DNA of 58,722 nt from Actinomycetota bacterium (GTDB lineage: Bacteria; Actinomycetota; Thermoleophilia; Gaiellales; Gaiellaceae): positions 91,476 through 150,197 of the forward strand of contig VAWW01000058.1 of the NCBI GenBank assembly GCA_005884575.1, written 5' to 3'. Shown in pieces: positions 45,124-54,181 of this stretch. The notes under the pieces were generated by a model that did no database searches, was not told the DNA's origin, and worked only from the letters and a program-made list of their open reading frames with translations. Each line of letters begins with the position of its first letter. Position 1 is the stretch's first letter. The position numbers were made by a program, and so were the translations under genes.

Positions 45124-46157
45124 GACGGCAGCTCCACCGCCGGATATCGGCCGCGGATCTCGTCGACGAACGTCGCGAGGCGCTCCGCGAGCGCGGGATC
45201 CGGGATCTCGAGCACGTTCTCGGCGTTCTGCTCCCCGGAATGCGAGAGGTTGAAGCTCCCGACGAACACGACGTCGTCGCAGACCGTTACCTTCGCGTGC
45301 ATGTAGTCGTGGACGGCGCCCGGCGCGTACGGCGTCGAGCGCTTGCCGGAGAACGGCGCACGCGTCAGGGCCGTCCGGAGCAGCGGCTCCTTCCAGCCGG
45401 TTGTCCCGTTCGTGCGCCACTGGTGGATCACCTCGTGGATCTGCGTCACGTCGACGACGCCGGCGACGTCGACGCGCGCATCGCTGACGACCTCCGCAAG
45501 CGTGCCGAGGATCGGGCCGGACGTGATCACCGGCGACGCGATGCGCACGCGCCGCCGTGCAGAGCCAATCGCCTTCGCGATCCGGTGTGCGAGCCGGTCG
45601 CCGCGGCCGGGACAGAACCACGGGCGCACCGCCGCCCCGCCGATCTCGAGCGGGTTGGTCGGCACCTTGCCGCTCTTCGAGACGTCGCGCGTCGTCCAGA
45701 GCTGCTCGAAGTCCTGCGTGAAGACCGCGGCGAGCTCGGGCGATTCGACGGTTACGATCACGTTCTCCTCGCGCGTCCACGAGTCGAGCGTCCAGTTCGT
45801 CGAGCCGCTCACGAGCGTCGATCCGTCGCGGATGACGTACTTGTGGTGCATCAGGTCGGGAACGCCAGGAATGCCCAGCGTCGGTACCGGCAGCGACTCG
45901 ACAAGCTCCGGGATCGTCTGCGGCGGCGGCGGCAGCCGCTTGCCATGGTCGACGTTGTACGCGAGCCGGACCGCGACACCGCGTTGCGACGCGCCGATGA
46001 GGGCGCCTGCGACGGCGTCGCCCAGGGGTCCGGGCAGCCGCAGATCGTAGAGCGCGATGTCCAGCGTCTTCTGAGCGCCGTCGAGGAACTCGAGGAGCCC
46101 GTGCGCGATCTCGTCGGCAGATTGCGCGCCGTCGGCGAGCGTGCGGACCTGGATCAG
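45120..46157 (-). CDS. Phospholipase D-like protein, probable CTG start
   Basis: A 345-residue protein of the PLD superfamily with two HKD motifs: HHKYVIRD with GSTNW, and MHAKVTVCD with GSFNLS. Each pairs with the catalytic His and Lys. No ATG, GTG or TTG lies in frame before the family-like start, but CTG at 46157 overlaps the stop of the preceding HhH gene as CTGA. I use it as start. It may hydrolyse phospholipids or act as a nuclease. The stop overlaps the start of the secreted protein. Confidence 0.85.
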   Translation of the reverse strand: MIQVRTLADGAQSADEIAHGLLEFLDGAQKTLDIALYDLRLPGPLGDAVAGALIGASQRGVAVRLAYNVDHGKRLPPPPQTIPELVESLPVPTLGIPGVPDLMHHKYVIRDGSTLVSGSTNWTLDSWTREENVIVTVESPELAAVFTQDFEQLWTTRDVSKSGKVPTNPLEIGGAAVRPWFCPGRGDRLAHRIAKAIGSARRRVRIASPVITSGPILGTLAEVVSDARVDVAGVVDVTQIHEVIHQWRTNGTTGWKEPLLRTALTRAPFSGKRSTPYAPGAVHDYMHAKVTVCDDVVFVGSFNLSHSGEQNAENVLEIPDPALAERLATFVDEIRGRYPAVELPS

Positions 46158-46705
46158 GTCTTCGCCCGCAGCGAGGCCTTGTACGCGCGCTTCTTCGCCT
46201 GGTACTCCGCGAGCGCCTCGGGCGAGTCGACGTCGCCGAGCGTCGGATGCGTCGGCGCGACCTCCGCCGCCGCCGCGACGCCGTAGCGCTTCGCGAGCAC
46301 GGCGGTCAGCGACCGGATCTTCATGTCGCCGAAGCCCGGGAGCGCGGCGATGCGCTTCTTGAGGTCGGCGCCGTCGGCCGCCTCCGTCCAGAGCCGCGAA
46401 GCGTCGCCGTCGTACTCGTCGGCGATCGTCGCGGCGAGATCCTGAACGCGCGTCGCCATCGAGCCCGGGAAGCGGTGGATCGCGGGCTTCTGGCGGAAGA
46501 GCTCCTCGAGCGTCGCCGGATCCGTCGTCGCGATCCGCTTCGCGTCGAGCGTGCCGAGCCGTTCCCGCAGCTTCAGCGGTCCGGTGAACGCCGTCGGGAC
46601 GGTCACCTGCTGGTCGAGCGCGAACCCCATCAGGAGCGCGAACGGGTCGGTCGCGATCAGCTCGTTCGCCGCGTCGTCGTCCGTGAAATAGAGCCGGTCG
46701 GGCAC
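46154..46705 (-). CDS. HhH-GPD-like protein (HesB-related)
   Basis: A 183-residue protein related to DNA-repair glycosylases of the helix-hairpin-helix GPD superfamily, often annotated as HesB-like. The HhH motif is seen in LKKRIAALPGFGDMKIRSLTAVLAKRYG near residue 118. Other helical parts show DPFALLMGFALDQQVTV near the N terminus. Catalytic Lys and Asp of true glycosylases are not evident, so it may bind DNA without cutting bases. It sits before the phospholipase D with CTGA overlap. Confidence 0.75.
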   Translation of the reverse strand: MPDRLYFTDDDAANELIATDPFALLMGFALDQQVTVPTAFTGPLKLRERLGTLDAKRIATTDPATLEELFRQKPAIHRFPGSMATRVQDLAATIADEYDGDASRLWTEAADGADLKKRIAALPGFGDMKIRSLTAVLAKRYGVAAAAEVAPTHPTLGDVDSPEALAEYQAKKRAYKASLRAKT

Positions 46706-46714
46706 GAGCGGATT

Positions 46715-46978
46715 CTACGCGTCGAAGCTCTCGACCTTCTCCTTCGACTTCTCCCTGTGCTCGCCCGCATCTGTTGGCTCGGCGAAGCGGTCGAGGTAGG
46801 CGAGGATGTCGTCCTCCCCCTGGATCCGGTCGCCCTCGTCCGTGACGAGGACGGGAATCTCCATGCGCTCGTCCGGATCGGCAGGCACCTGCCGCGCCAT
46901 GAAGTCGATGCCGAGCTCGGTCAGCCGCTGGCGGACGTTGTGCGAATGCGGGCACCACTCGGCCTGGTAGAGCTCCAC
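46715..46978 (-). CDS. Glutaredoxin/GST N-terminal-like protein
   Basis: An 87-residue thioredoxin-fold protein starting VELYQAEWCPHSHNVRQRLTELGIDFM. The redox motif is CPHS with a single nucleophilic Cys. The cis-Pro loop is EIPVLVTDEGDRIQGEDDILAYLDRF. The tail is charged and probably disordered. It may transfer glutathione or mycothiol-like groups. The GTG start at 46978 is chosen because sequence upstream is low complexity. Confidence 0.82.
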   Translation of the reverse strand: MELYQAEWCPHSHNVRQRLTELGIDFMARQVPADPDERMEIPVLVTDEGDRIQGEDDILAYLDRFAEPTDAGEHREKSKEKVESFDA

Positions 46979-47015
46979 GAAGCCCGTTTTGCCGCCGAGC
47001 CTTGCGCCCAAACGC

Positions 47016-47624
47016 TCAGCCGGAGGCGTAGGCGAAGTCGCTCGCGAACGCGCAGGTTCCGGTGAGCTCCCAGGCGAACGGCGCGTCGGCGACGACGTGC
47101 GTGTCCGCGTAGAGCTCGGTCCCGGGCCGCTCGTATCCAGGGACGATGCAGGCCACCGACGCATCCGTCTCGACCGGACTCGCGGCGCGCACCGCGATCG
47201 CGTCGCCGATGCGCAGCCGATGGCCGTCGCTGTCGTCGTCGATCTCGATCGCGCTCACCCGCACGTCGAGCAGATGCGCCGCCTTGCGGATCCAGGGCAG
47301 CGCCGCAAGATGGCCGCCCTCGCCGCGGCCGGCGAAGAGATCCGCCAGCGCGGCTCGTTGTGATTCGTCGCCGCGCGCGTCGACGTGGATGACGAAGTCC
47401 CACGGCGAGCCCGGCTTGTCGTCGTCGTACCGGTACGTCAGCGCTGCCGAGAGGCCGCCGACGTCGACGTCGCCGACGCGGCCGTCGTCGATCCGCCAGG
47501 AGAGCACGCCGAAGCACAGGCCGTACGTCGAGCGACCGCCGCGCACGCCGTCGATCGTGCGGCAGGGACAGATCGCCTCGCAGTTGCACGACTCGAAGTA
47601 CGACCCGCGGACGTCGTAGCTCAC
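47016..47624 (-). CDS. DUF1326 family protein
   Basis: A 202-residue protein. The family signature near the start is SYDVRGSYFESCNCEAICPCRTI, a Cys-rich metal-site candidate (CNCEAICPC). Its GTG overlaps the stop of the DUF2182 gene (GTGA), so the two are translated together. The DUF1326/DUF2182 pair recurs in many genomes. Its role is not known, although metal binding and membrane export have been suggested for such pairs. Confidence 0.88.
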   Translation of the reverse strand: MSYDVRGSYFESCNCEAICPCRTIDGVRGGRSTYGLCFGVLSWRIDDGRVGDVDVGGLSAALTYRYDDDKPGSPWDFVIHVDARGDESQRAALADLFAGRGEGGHLAALPWIRKAAHLLDVRVSAIEIDDDSDGHRLRIGDAIAVRAASPVETDASVACIVPGYERPGTELYADTHVVADAPFAWELTGTCAFASDFAYASG

Positions 47625-48151
47625 ACCGCCCACGCCACGGCTCCAATCGCGAGTCCCGTGGCGAGCGGCCGGCTGAGCAGGACGGGCGCCGTCTTCTCCG
47701 CGGTGACGACGACAGTGAACGCCGCCATCCAGTGCGGGCTCATCATCCCGAGCGCGAGCAGCGCGACCGTCAACCCGACGCAGCAGCCGACGCACCAGAC
47801 GCCGTTCGCCGCGCCGAGCCGGAGCGCGCCGAGCGCGCCGTCGCGCCAGCCGTGGAGGACGCGACCGAGCGGCGCGCGGCAGCGCGCCAGGCAACGGCGC
47901 TTCAGCGGCGAGAGCTGGTACGCGGCGGCCGCGCCGAGCGCGGCGACGAGGAGCCAGCGGCCGCGGCCCATGAAGACGCCGTCGAGCGGCAGCGCGGCGA
48001 GGCCGAGCGCCGCCCAGACCGCGAGGTAGCCCGCGACGACGAGGGCGGTCCGCGCCCGCGACCGCGTGACGGCATAGTCCAGGCGCAGGAGCGGCACGGT
48101 TCCGGGCAGCATCATCGCGGCCATCGAGCCGGTCCAGACGGCGAGGAACAC
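47621..48151 (-). CDS. DUF2182 integral membrane protein
   Basis: A 176-residue protein with about five hydrophobic segments. The family features are MFLAVWTGSMAAMMLPGTVPLLR, YQLSPLKRRCLARCRAP, and ANGVWCVGCCVGLTVALLALGMM, with Cys and His positions that could bind a metal. It is directly coupled to the DUF1326 gene. Both face away from the Lhr helicase gene, 37 bases further on. Confidence 0.88.
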   Translation of the reverse strand: MFLAVWTGSMAAMMLPGTVPLLRLDYAVTRSRARTALVVAGYLAVWAALGLAALPLDGVFMGRGRWLLVAALGAAAAYQLSPLKRRCLARCRAPLGRVLHGWRDGALGALRLGAANGVWCVGCCVGLTVALLALGMMSPHWMAAFTVVVTAEKTAPVLLSRPLATGLAIGAVAWAV

Positions 48152-48188
48152 GCGCCGATCCTAGGCCACCCGCCGCGGCTAACCTAGG

Positions 48189-51100
48189 GTGGTGGATCCG
48201 CTCTCAGTCTTCAGTCCCCAGACGCGGACGTGGTTCGAGCGCGCGTTCGCCGCGCCGACCCCCGCGCAGGAGAAGGGTTGGCCTGTGATCGCGTCGGGTG
48301 CGAACACGCTGATCCAGGCGCCGACCGGCTCCGGAAAGACGCTCGCCGCGTTCCTCTACGCGATCGACCGTCTCAGCGCCGTCGGCCCCGGCGCCGGGCT
48401 GCGCGTGCTCTACGTCTCGCCGTTGAAGGCGCTGAACTACGACGTCGAGCGGAACCTGCGCGGGCCGCTCGCCGGCCTCCAGTCCGACCTGCGCGTCGCG
48501 GTCCGAACGGGCGACACGCCGCAGAAGGAGCGGGCGGCGATGCTGCGCTCGCATCCGGACATCCTGATCACGACCCCCGAGTCGCTCTTCCTGCTGCTGA
48601 CATCGCAGGCGCGCGACATGCTGAAGAGCGTCGAGACGCTGATCCTCGACGAGGTGCACGCAGTCGCAGGAACGAAGCGCGGCGCTCATCTGGCGCTCAG
48701 CGTCGAACGTCTGGACGCTCTTCTGGACAAACCGATGCAGCGCATCGGTTTGTCAGCGACGCAGCGACCGCTTGCGGAAATCGGCCGCTTCGTCTCCGGC
48801 GGCCGCGCGATCGAGCTCGTCGACGCAGGCGTCTCGAAGCCGCTCGATCTCCAGGTCGTCGTCCCGCTCGAGGACATGCGCGAGCTCGGCGGCGGCGCGG
48901 CAGCGATCGGCGACGGGATCGCGGGAACGGGATCGGACGCGCCGACGACGTCGATCTGGCCGTCGATCTATCCCGAGATCCTGCGGCTCGTCCGCGAGCA
49001 CCGCTCGACGATCGTCTTCGTGAACAACCGCCGTCTCGCGGAGCGGCTCGCATTGCGCCTCAACGAGCTGGCAGGAATGGAAGAGGCGGACGGCGAGACG
49101 CCGCCGAGAGAGATCGCGCGCGCCCACCACGGCTCCTTGGCGCGCGAGCAGCGGCTCGAGATCGAGGAGCTGCTGAAGCGCGGCGCGATCCCCTGCCTCG
49201 TGGCGACGTCATCGCTCGAGCTCGGGATCGACATGGGCGCCGTCGACCTCGTGATCCAGGTCGAGTCGCCGAAGTCGGTCGCGCGCGGCCTGCAGCGGAT
49301 CGGTCGCGCCGGCCACGAGCTGCACGCAGTCTCGAAGGGCCGCATCTTTCCGAAGTTCCGCGCCGACCTGCTCGAATCCGCCGTCGTCGCGCAGCTGATG
49401 CAAGTCGGGCAGATCGAGGAAACGGTCATCCCGCGGAACCCCCTCGACGTGCTCGCACAGCAGATCGTCGCGATCTGCGCCGACGAGGAGATCGAGGTGC
49501 ACGAGCTGCACGAGCTCGTCCGCGGCGCGTACCCGTTCAGCGACCTCTCGCGGCAGCAGCTCGAAAACGTGCTCGACATGCTCGCCGGCCGCTATCCGTC
49601 GGACGAGTTCGCCGAGCTGCGACCGCGGATCGTCTGGGATCGCACGGCCGGCGTCGTCCGCGGGCGGCAGGGCGCTCGCAGGCTCGCCGTCACGAACGCG
49701 GGCACGATCCCCGACCGCGGCCTGTACGGCGTGCATCTCGTCGACGGCGGCGGCCGGGTCGGCGAGCTCGACGAGGAGATGGTGTACGAGGCGCGCGCAG
49801 GACAGGTCTTCCTCCTCGGCGCGAGCTCGTGGCGGATCGAGGAGATCACGCGCGACCGCGTTCTCGTCTCGCCCGCTCCGGGCGTGCCCGGCGCGGTCCC
49901 ATTCTGGAAGGGCGAGGGCGTTGGCCGGCCGTACGAGCTCGGGGCGGAGATCGGCAAGTTCTCGCGCGAGATCCTTGGCGCGACAAGACAGGCGAGCTTG
50001 TCTCGCTTGTCTAAGGCAGGGTTGGACAACCGCGCTGCCCAGAACCTGCTCACGTTCCTCGAGGAGCAGCAGGCCGCGACCGGCGCCGTCCCGAGCGACC
50101 GCACGGTCGTGATCGAGCGCTTCCGCGACGAGATCGGCGACTGGCGCGTCTGCATCTTGACGCCGTTCGGCGCGCGCATCCACGCGCCGTGGGCGCTCGC
50201 GCTCGGCGCGCGCCTGCGCGAGTCGCTCGGCCTGGAGGTGCAGTCGATCTGGTCGGACGACGGGATCGCGCTGCACCTGCCGGACGCCGACGTGCCGCCG
50301 TCGTCCGACGCGCTGCTGCTCGAGCCCGAGGAGCTGGAGGAGCTCGTCGTCGCGGAGGTCGGCCAGAGCGCGCTCTTCGGCGCGCGCTTCCGCGAGAACG
50401 CTGCGCGTGCACTCCTGATCCCGCGACGCCGGCCCGGCGAGCGGACGCCGCTCTGGCAGCAGCGCCTGAAGGCGCAGGGCCTGCTGCAGGTCGCGCGCCG
50501 CTACGGCTCGTTCCCGGTCATCCTCGAGACGTACCGCGAGTGCCTGCAGGACGTCTTCGACCTGCCGTCGCTGAAGAAGCTGCTGCACGGTCTGCGAACG
50601 CGGCAGATCGACCTCGTCGACGTCGAGACCGCATCGGCGTCGCCGTACTCCGCGTCGCTGCTCTTCGACTACATCGCGACATACATGTACGAGGACGACA
50701 CGCCGCCGGCCGAGCGCCGCGCGCAGGCGCTGTCGCTCGACCGCGACCTGCTGCGGGAGCTGCTGGGACAGGAAGAGCTGCGCGAGCTGATCGACCGCGA
50801 CGCGCTCGAGGAGGTCGAGCGGCAACTGCGCGGCGATCCGAAGAACCCCGACCAGCTGCACGATCTGTTGCGCCTGCGAGGCGACCAGCGTCCGGGCGAG
50901 TACGAACCCCAATTGGCCGAGCCGCTCCTCGCGGAGCGCCGCGCGCTGCTCGTCCGGCTCGCGGGCGAGGAACGGCTGATCGCCGCCGAAGATGCGGGCC
51001 GCTACCGCGATGCGCTCGGGATCATGCCGCCGGGCGGACTCCCCGAGGCGTTCCTCGAGTCGCCGGAGCGCCCGCTCGAGTCGGTCGTCCAGCGCTTCGC

Positions 51101-52487
51101 GAAGGGGCGCGGGCCGTTCACGACCGCCGAGCTGAACGAGCGCTACGGTCTCGACCTCGAGCCGGTCCTGCGAGAGCTCGAGCTCGCGGACAAGCTCGTC
51201 CGCGGCGAGCTCCGTCCGGGCGGCACCGAGCGCGAATGGTGCGACCCCGACGTCCTGCGCCGGCTGCGCCGCGCGTCGCTCGCAGCGCTGCGCAAAGAGG
51301 TCGAGCCGGCGGAGCAGGCGGCGCTCGGCCGCTTCCTGCCGCACTGGCACGGGATCGACCGGCGCGCGACGCTGCGCGAGGCGCTCGTGCCGCTACAGGG
51401 GCTCGCGCTCCCCGTGTCGCTCTGGGAGTCGGAAGTGCTGCCTCGCCGCGTCCCGAACTACCGGCCGGAGCTGCTCGACCAGCTGTGCGCCTCGGGCGAG
51501 GTCGTCTGGGTCGGCGCCGGACTCGACCGGGTCGCCGTCTACTTCCGAGAGGACGCGCCCCTGCTCGGCCGGCCGGCGTCGACGGATCCGCCCGACGGCG
51601 ACGCGCACGACCGGATCCGCGTGGCACTCGGCGAGAGCGCGGAGTTCTGGTACGACCTCGTGGCCGCGGCGGGGCTCGACGAACAGGAGGTGCTGCCGGC
51701 TCTCTGGGATCTCGTCTGGGCGGGCGAGGTGACGAACGACGCGTGGCAACCGCTCAGGGCCGGCCGCCGCTACCAGGCCTCCCGCGCGAAGCAGCGCCCG
51801 CGCCGCTTCTCCCGCCAGCGTGCCGCGGCGATCACGGCGACGCAGGGACGCTGGTCGCTGACGGGCCGGCTCTTCGCGGGCCGCCCGGAACGCCGCGCGC
51901 TCGCCGAGCTGCTGCTCGAGCGTCAAGGCATCGTCACCCGCGACGGCGTCCGCGGCGAGGGCATCGCCGGCGGCTACGGCGCGGTCTACTCCGACCTGCG
52001 CGCGCTGGAGACGCTCGGCACCTGCCGGCGCGGCTACTTCGTCGAGGGACTCGGCGGCGCGCAGTTCGCGCTCCCCGGCGCGGTCGAGCGTCTGCGCGAG
52101 CTGCGTCCGAAGGAGGGCGAGGAGCCGGAGGCGCTCGTCCTCGCCGCCGCCGATCCAGCGCAGCCGTACGGTGCTGCGCTTCCCTGGCCCAGGCGCAGCG
52201 GCGCCCGCGCGGCGCGCGTCGCCGGCGCGCACGTCGTCCTGCTAGGCGGCGAGGCCGCGCTCTTCGTCGAGCGCGGCGGCCGTTCGCTCGTCCCGCTCCG
52301 CGAGCCGGATGAGGAGTGGCTGCGACCTGCACTCGCCGCGCTCGTCGAGTACGTCCGCGCCGGCGGTGCGAAGCGCCTTGCGGTCGAGCGCTTCGACGGC
52401 GAACCGGTGACCGAGCACGAGGTGCTGCCGCTGCTCGTCGAGGCCGGGTTCCTCTCCGGCCCGCGCCGCGCCGTGCTCAGGGCCTGA
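48189..52487 (+). CDS. lhr: Lhr-like ATP-dependent helicase
   Basis: A 1432-residue superfamily 2 helicase, 3'-to-5' on DNA or hybrid substrates, probably in repair. Motifs of the helicase core: PTPAQEKGWPVIASGANTLIQAPTGSGKTLAAFLY (motif I), LYVSPLKALNYD, LITTPESLFLLL, LILDEVHAVAGTKRG (motif II), LSATQRP, ATSSLELGIDMGAVDLVIQVESPKSVARGLQRIGRAGHELHAVSKG. A winged helix and Lhr-core follow (about residues 400-850), then a large C-terminal part (about 850-1432). Three GTG codons near 48189-48192 are possible starts. A 71-nt hairpin repeat follows the stop. Confidence 0.93.
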   Translation: MVDPLSVFSPQTRTWFERAFAAPTPAQEKGWPVIASGANTLIQAPTGSGKTLAAFLYAIDRLSAVGPGAGLRVLYVSPLKALNYDVERNLRGPLAGLQSDLRVAVRTGDTPQKERAAMLRSHPDILITTPESLFLLLTSQARDMLKSVETLILDEVHAVAGTKRGAHLALSVERLDALLDKPMQRIGLSATQRPLAEIGRFVSGGRAIELVDAGVSKPLDLQVVVPLEDMRELGGGAAAIGDGIAGTGSDAPTTSIWPSIYPEILRLVREHRSTIVFVNNRRLAERLALRLNELAGMEEADGETPPREIARAHHGSLAREQRLEIEELLKRGAIPCLVATSSLELGIDMGAVDLVIQVESPKSVARGLQRIGRAGHELHAVSKGRIFPKFRADLLESAVVAQLMQVGQIEETVIPRNPLDVLAQQIVAICADEEIEVHELHELVRGAYPFSDLSRQQLENVLDMLAGRYPSDEFAELRPRIVWDRTAGVVRGRQGARRLAVTNAGTIPDRGLYGVHLVDGGGRVGELDEEMVYEARAGQVFLLGASSWRIEEITRDRVLVSPAPGVPGAVPFWKGEGVGRPYELGAEIGKFSREILGATRQASLSRLSKAGLDNRAAQNLLTFLEEQQAATGAVPSDRTVVIERFRDEIGDWRVCILTPFGARIHAPWALALGARLRESLGLEVQSIWSDDGIALHLPDADVPPSSDALLLEPEELEELVVAEVGQSALFGARFRENAARALLIPRRRPGERTPLWQQRLKAQGLLQVARRYGSFPVILETYRECLQDVFDLPSLKKLLHGLRTRQIDLVDVETASASPYSASLLFDYIATYMYEDDTPPAERRAQALSLDRDLLRELLGQEELRELIDRDALEEVERQLRGDPKNPDQLHDLLRLRGDQRPGEYEPQLAEPLLAERRALLVRLAGEERLIAAEDAGRYRDALGIMPPGGLPEAFLESPERPLESVVQRFAKGRGPFTTAELNERYGLDLEPVLRELELADKLVRGELRPGGTEREWCDPDVLRRLRRASLAALRKEVEPAEQAALGRFLPHWHGIDRRATLREALVPLQGLALPVSLWESEVLPRRVPNYRPELLDQLCASGEVVWVGAGLDRVAVYFREDAPLLGRPASTDPPDGDAHDRIRVALGESAEFWYDLVAAAGLDEQEVLPALWDLVWAGEVTNDAWQPLRAGRRYQASRAKQRPRRFSRQRAAAITATQGRWSLTGRLFAGRPERRALAELLLERQGIVTRDGVRGEGIAGGYGAVYSDLRALETLGTCRRGYFVEGLGGAQFALPGAVERLRELRPKEGEEPEALVLAAADPAQPYGAALPWPRRSGARAARVAGAHVVLLGGEAALFVERGGRSLVPLREPDEEWLRPALAALVEYVRAGGAKRLAVERFDGEPVTEHEVLPLLVEAGFLSGPRRAVLRA

Positions 52488-52494
52488 GCGCCTA

Positions 52495-52565
52495 GGCGCC
52501 GCTTGCGGCGCCGTCATCAGGACGCGACGGCTTTGCCGACGCGTCCGTCTGAAATGACCGGTCGA
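52495..52565 (+). repeat. Double-hairpin repeat, copy A, after the lhr stop
   Basis: 71 nt. Hairpin 1 is GGCGCCG-CTTG-CGGCGCC (52495-52512). Hairpin 2 is GGACGCG-a-CGGC-TTT-GCCG-a-CGCGTCC (52520-52546). A conserved tail follows (52547-52565, GTCTGAAATGACCGGTCGA). Copy B at 56184-56254 has the same layout, the same tail and covarying stems. CCTGA of the stop region (52483-52487) can also pair with TCAGG at 52517-52521. The rest of the 147-base gap (52488-52634) shows no gene. Confidence 0.85.
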
Positions 52566-52634
52566 TGCGCGTGACCCAATGCAACCACGCATATGGCCCG
52601 GGCGCCGCCGCATGCGCCCGGGCGTTGAATGGAG

Positions 52635-53183
52635 CTAGTGCCTGCCCCACTCGGGACGGAAGCCGCCCCGCTGAACCTCGTGCTTGACCCGGTTCACGAA
52701 CGTCTGCCAGACGGCATCATCCGACGTCGGGTCGTGATGGCCGCCCCCGGCCGCGCCGAGGTCGTAGTGCCGGCAGAAGCCGCTGCCCTGACCGTTCTTC
52801 GCCCAGCGGACGGGGATGCCGTGCTTGTGGAGCAGGAAGGCGACGATGCGCGCTGCGACCGCCCACTCGTGCTCGCCGTAGCCCTTCTTCGCGAAGCCGG
52901 CCATCTCGAGGCCGATCGAGCGTGAGTTGAAGCTCGAGCAGTGCCACGCCTTGTTCGAGTAGGGAACCATCTGCGTCGCCTCGGAGCCGTCCTCCTTGAG
53001 CACGATGTGCGCGCTCACCTGGGAATGCCTGTTGGAGAACCACGAGAGTGCGCTCTGGTAGCCGCCCTCGGTGTCGTGCACGACGATCAGGTCGAGCGCC
53101 ACACCCGGCTTGCGAGCCGAGGCGTTCGGCGACTCCACCCAGTTGAGCGGCGGGAGCACGACGCTCGTAGCTGTTGCTGCCAT
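52635..53183 (-). CDS. N-acetylmuramoyl-L-alanine amidase-like protein
   Basis: A 182-residue protein of the Amidase_2 (PGRP) fold. The core shows ALDLIVVHDTEGGYQSALSWFSN, SAHIVLKEDGSEATQMVPYSNKAWHCSSFNSRSIGLEMAG and RHYDLGAAGG, with the His residues of the zinc site. No signal peptide. It may act as a cell-wall hydrolase exported by other means, or bind peptidoglycan. I use ATG 53183 with GGAAGGTGAGG upstream; a GTG at 53192 is an alternative. No other phage genes are near. Confidence 0.82.
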   Translation of the reverse strand: MAATATSVVLPPLNWVESPNASARKPGVALDLIVVHDTEGGYQSALSWFSNRHSQVSAHIVLKEDGSEATQMVPYSNKAWHCSSFNSRSIGLEMAGFAKKGYGEHEWAVAARIVAFLLHKHGIPVRWAKNGQGSGFCRHYDLGAAGGGHHDPTSDDAVWQTFVNRVKHEVQRGGFRPEWGRH

Positions 53184-53289
53184 CACCCTCACCTTCCGTT
53201 CTGGCGGCGGCCCGGTGCCGCCGTCGTCCCTCTACTAGACCCTACAACCGGGCGTGAGCTTCCGCGAGGAGCTGGACCTGGTGCTGCCC

Positions 53290-54147
53290 CTAGTGCGCCA
53301 GCGCCCGCAGCTGCTCGACGGTCTCGTGCAGCTCGCCCGCGAGGTAGCGGCCGCCGACGCGCGCCGCAACCTCCGGCGACGCGGCCGCACCGCCGACGAC
53401 CACCTCGAGTCCCGCGGGCCGCGCGGCGTCCCTCAGCGACGTCTCCAGCTCCTCGATGCGGGCTTGCAACGAGATGCTGATGCCGAGCAGCGCCGCGGAC
53501 AGCCGGTCGGCGAGCGCGAGCGCGTCCTCGAGCGGTGTGTCCGCGCCGACGTAGGCGACGTACCACCCGTCGTTCCGCAGCGCGATCGCGAGCATCATCA
53601 GCCCGAGCTCGTGCCGCTCGTTGGGAGCGCACGCGAGCACGGCCGCGCCGCGGATGCCGCCGCCGCTGTCGCCGACGAGATGTCCGAGCCGGGCGCGCAC
53701 CGACTCGCTGACGAGATGCTCCTGCACGACGCTGAGCTGGCCCGCCTGCCAGAGCGTCCCGACCTTTTGCAGGAGCGGATCGATCACATCGCCGAACACC
53801 GCGTCGAGCGAGTGCAGCGCGAACGCCTGGTCGAGCCGCACGCCGATCTCGCCGACGTCGCCCTCGGTCGCCGCGGCGAGGATCGCGTCGACGTGCTCGC
53901 CCGGCGTCCGCGCAGCCGGGACATCGGCCTTGCCGAGCAGCAGCGCGGCCTCGCCGATCCGATATCCCTCGCCGAGCCGCGCGCGCAGCCATTCGACCCG
54001 CGCGACGTCCCGCTCGCTGTAGCGGCGCTGCCCGCCCGGCGTGCGCTCGGGCTGGAGGATGCCGTACCGTTGCTCCCACTTGCGGAGCGTGTCGGGGGCG
54101 ACACCCGTTCGCTGGGCAAGCGCGGCGATATTGAGTCCGCGCGTCAC
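53290..54147 (-). CDS. CarH/LitR-type B12-dependent photoreceptor repressor
   Basis: A 285-residue regulator. A MerR-like DNA-binding domain (about residues 1-70: LNIAALAQRTGVAPDTLRKWEQRYGILQPERTPGGQRRYSERDVARVEWL) is followed by a helical cobalamin-binding domain and a Rossmann-like B12 domain. Key light-sensing motifs are present: a W, nine residues, then EH in LWQAGQLSVVQEHLVSE, and ERHELG for the lower His. Such repressors bind DNA as tetramers with adenosylcobalamin in the dark and fall off in light. It faces the nei-like gene. Confidence 0.88.
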   Translation of the reverse strand: MTRGLNIAALAQRTGVAPDTLRKWEQRYGILQPERTPGGQRRYSERDVARVEWLRARLGEGYRIGEAALLLGKADVPAARTPGEHVDAILAAATEGDVGEIGVRLDQAFALHSLDAVFGDVIDPLLQKVGTLWQAGQLSVVQEHLVSESVRARLGHLVGDSGGGIRGAAVLACAPNERHELGLMMLAIALRNDGWYVAYVGADTPLEDALALADRLSAALLGISISLQARIEELETSLRDAARPAGLEVVVGGAAASPEVAARVGGRYLAGELHETVEQLRALAH

Positions 54148-54154
54148 GAGGAAT

Positions 54155-54178
54155 GCACCGGCCCGGAATAATAGGTGC
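54155..54178. promoter_or_regulatory. Inverted repeat over the nei-like promoter
   Basis: GCACC (54155-54159) and GGTGC (54174-54178) flank an AT-rich centre with TAATAG (54169-54174), a likely -10 box ending seven bases before the glycosylase GTG. The repeat is centred on the promoter of the gene divergent from carH. It is a candidate CarH operator. Confidence 0.4.
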
Positions 54179-54181
54179 GTT

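Noticed and set aside
49209-51350. A 713-codon minus-strand open frame inside lhr
   Set aside because: Antisense shadow of the helicase; no start site, family motif or plausible promoter.
52635-53183. A prophage endolysin
   Set aside because: An amidase-like gene alone is not evidence of a phage; no structural, integrase or lysis partner genes are near.
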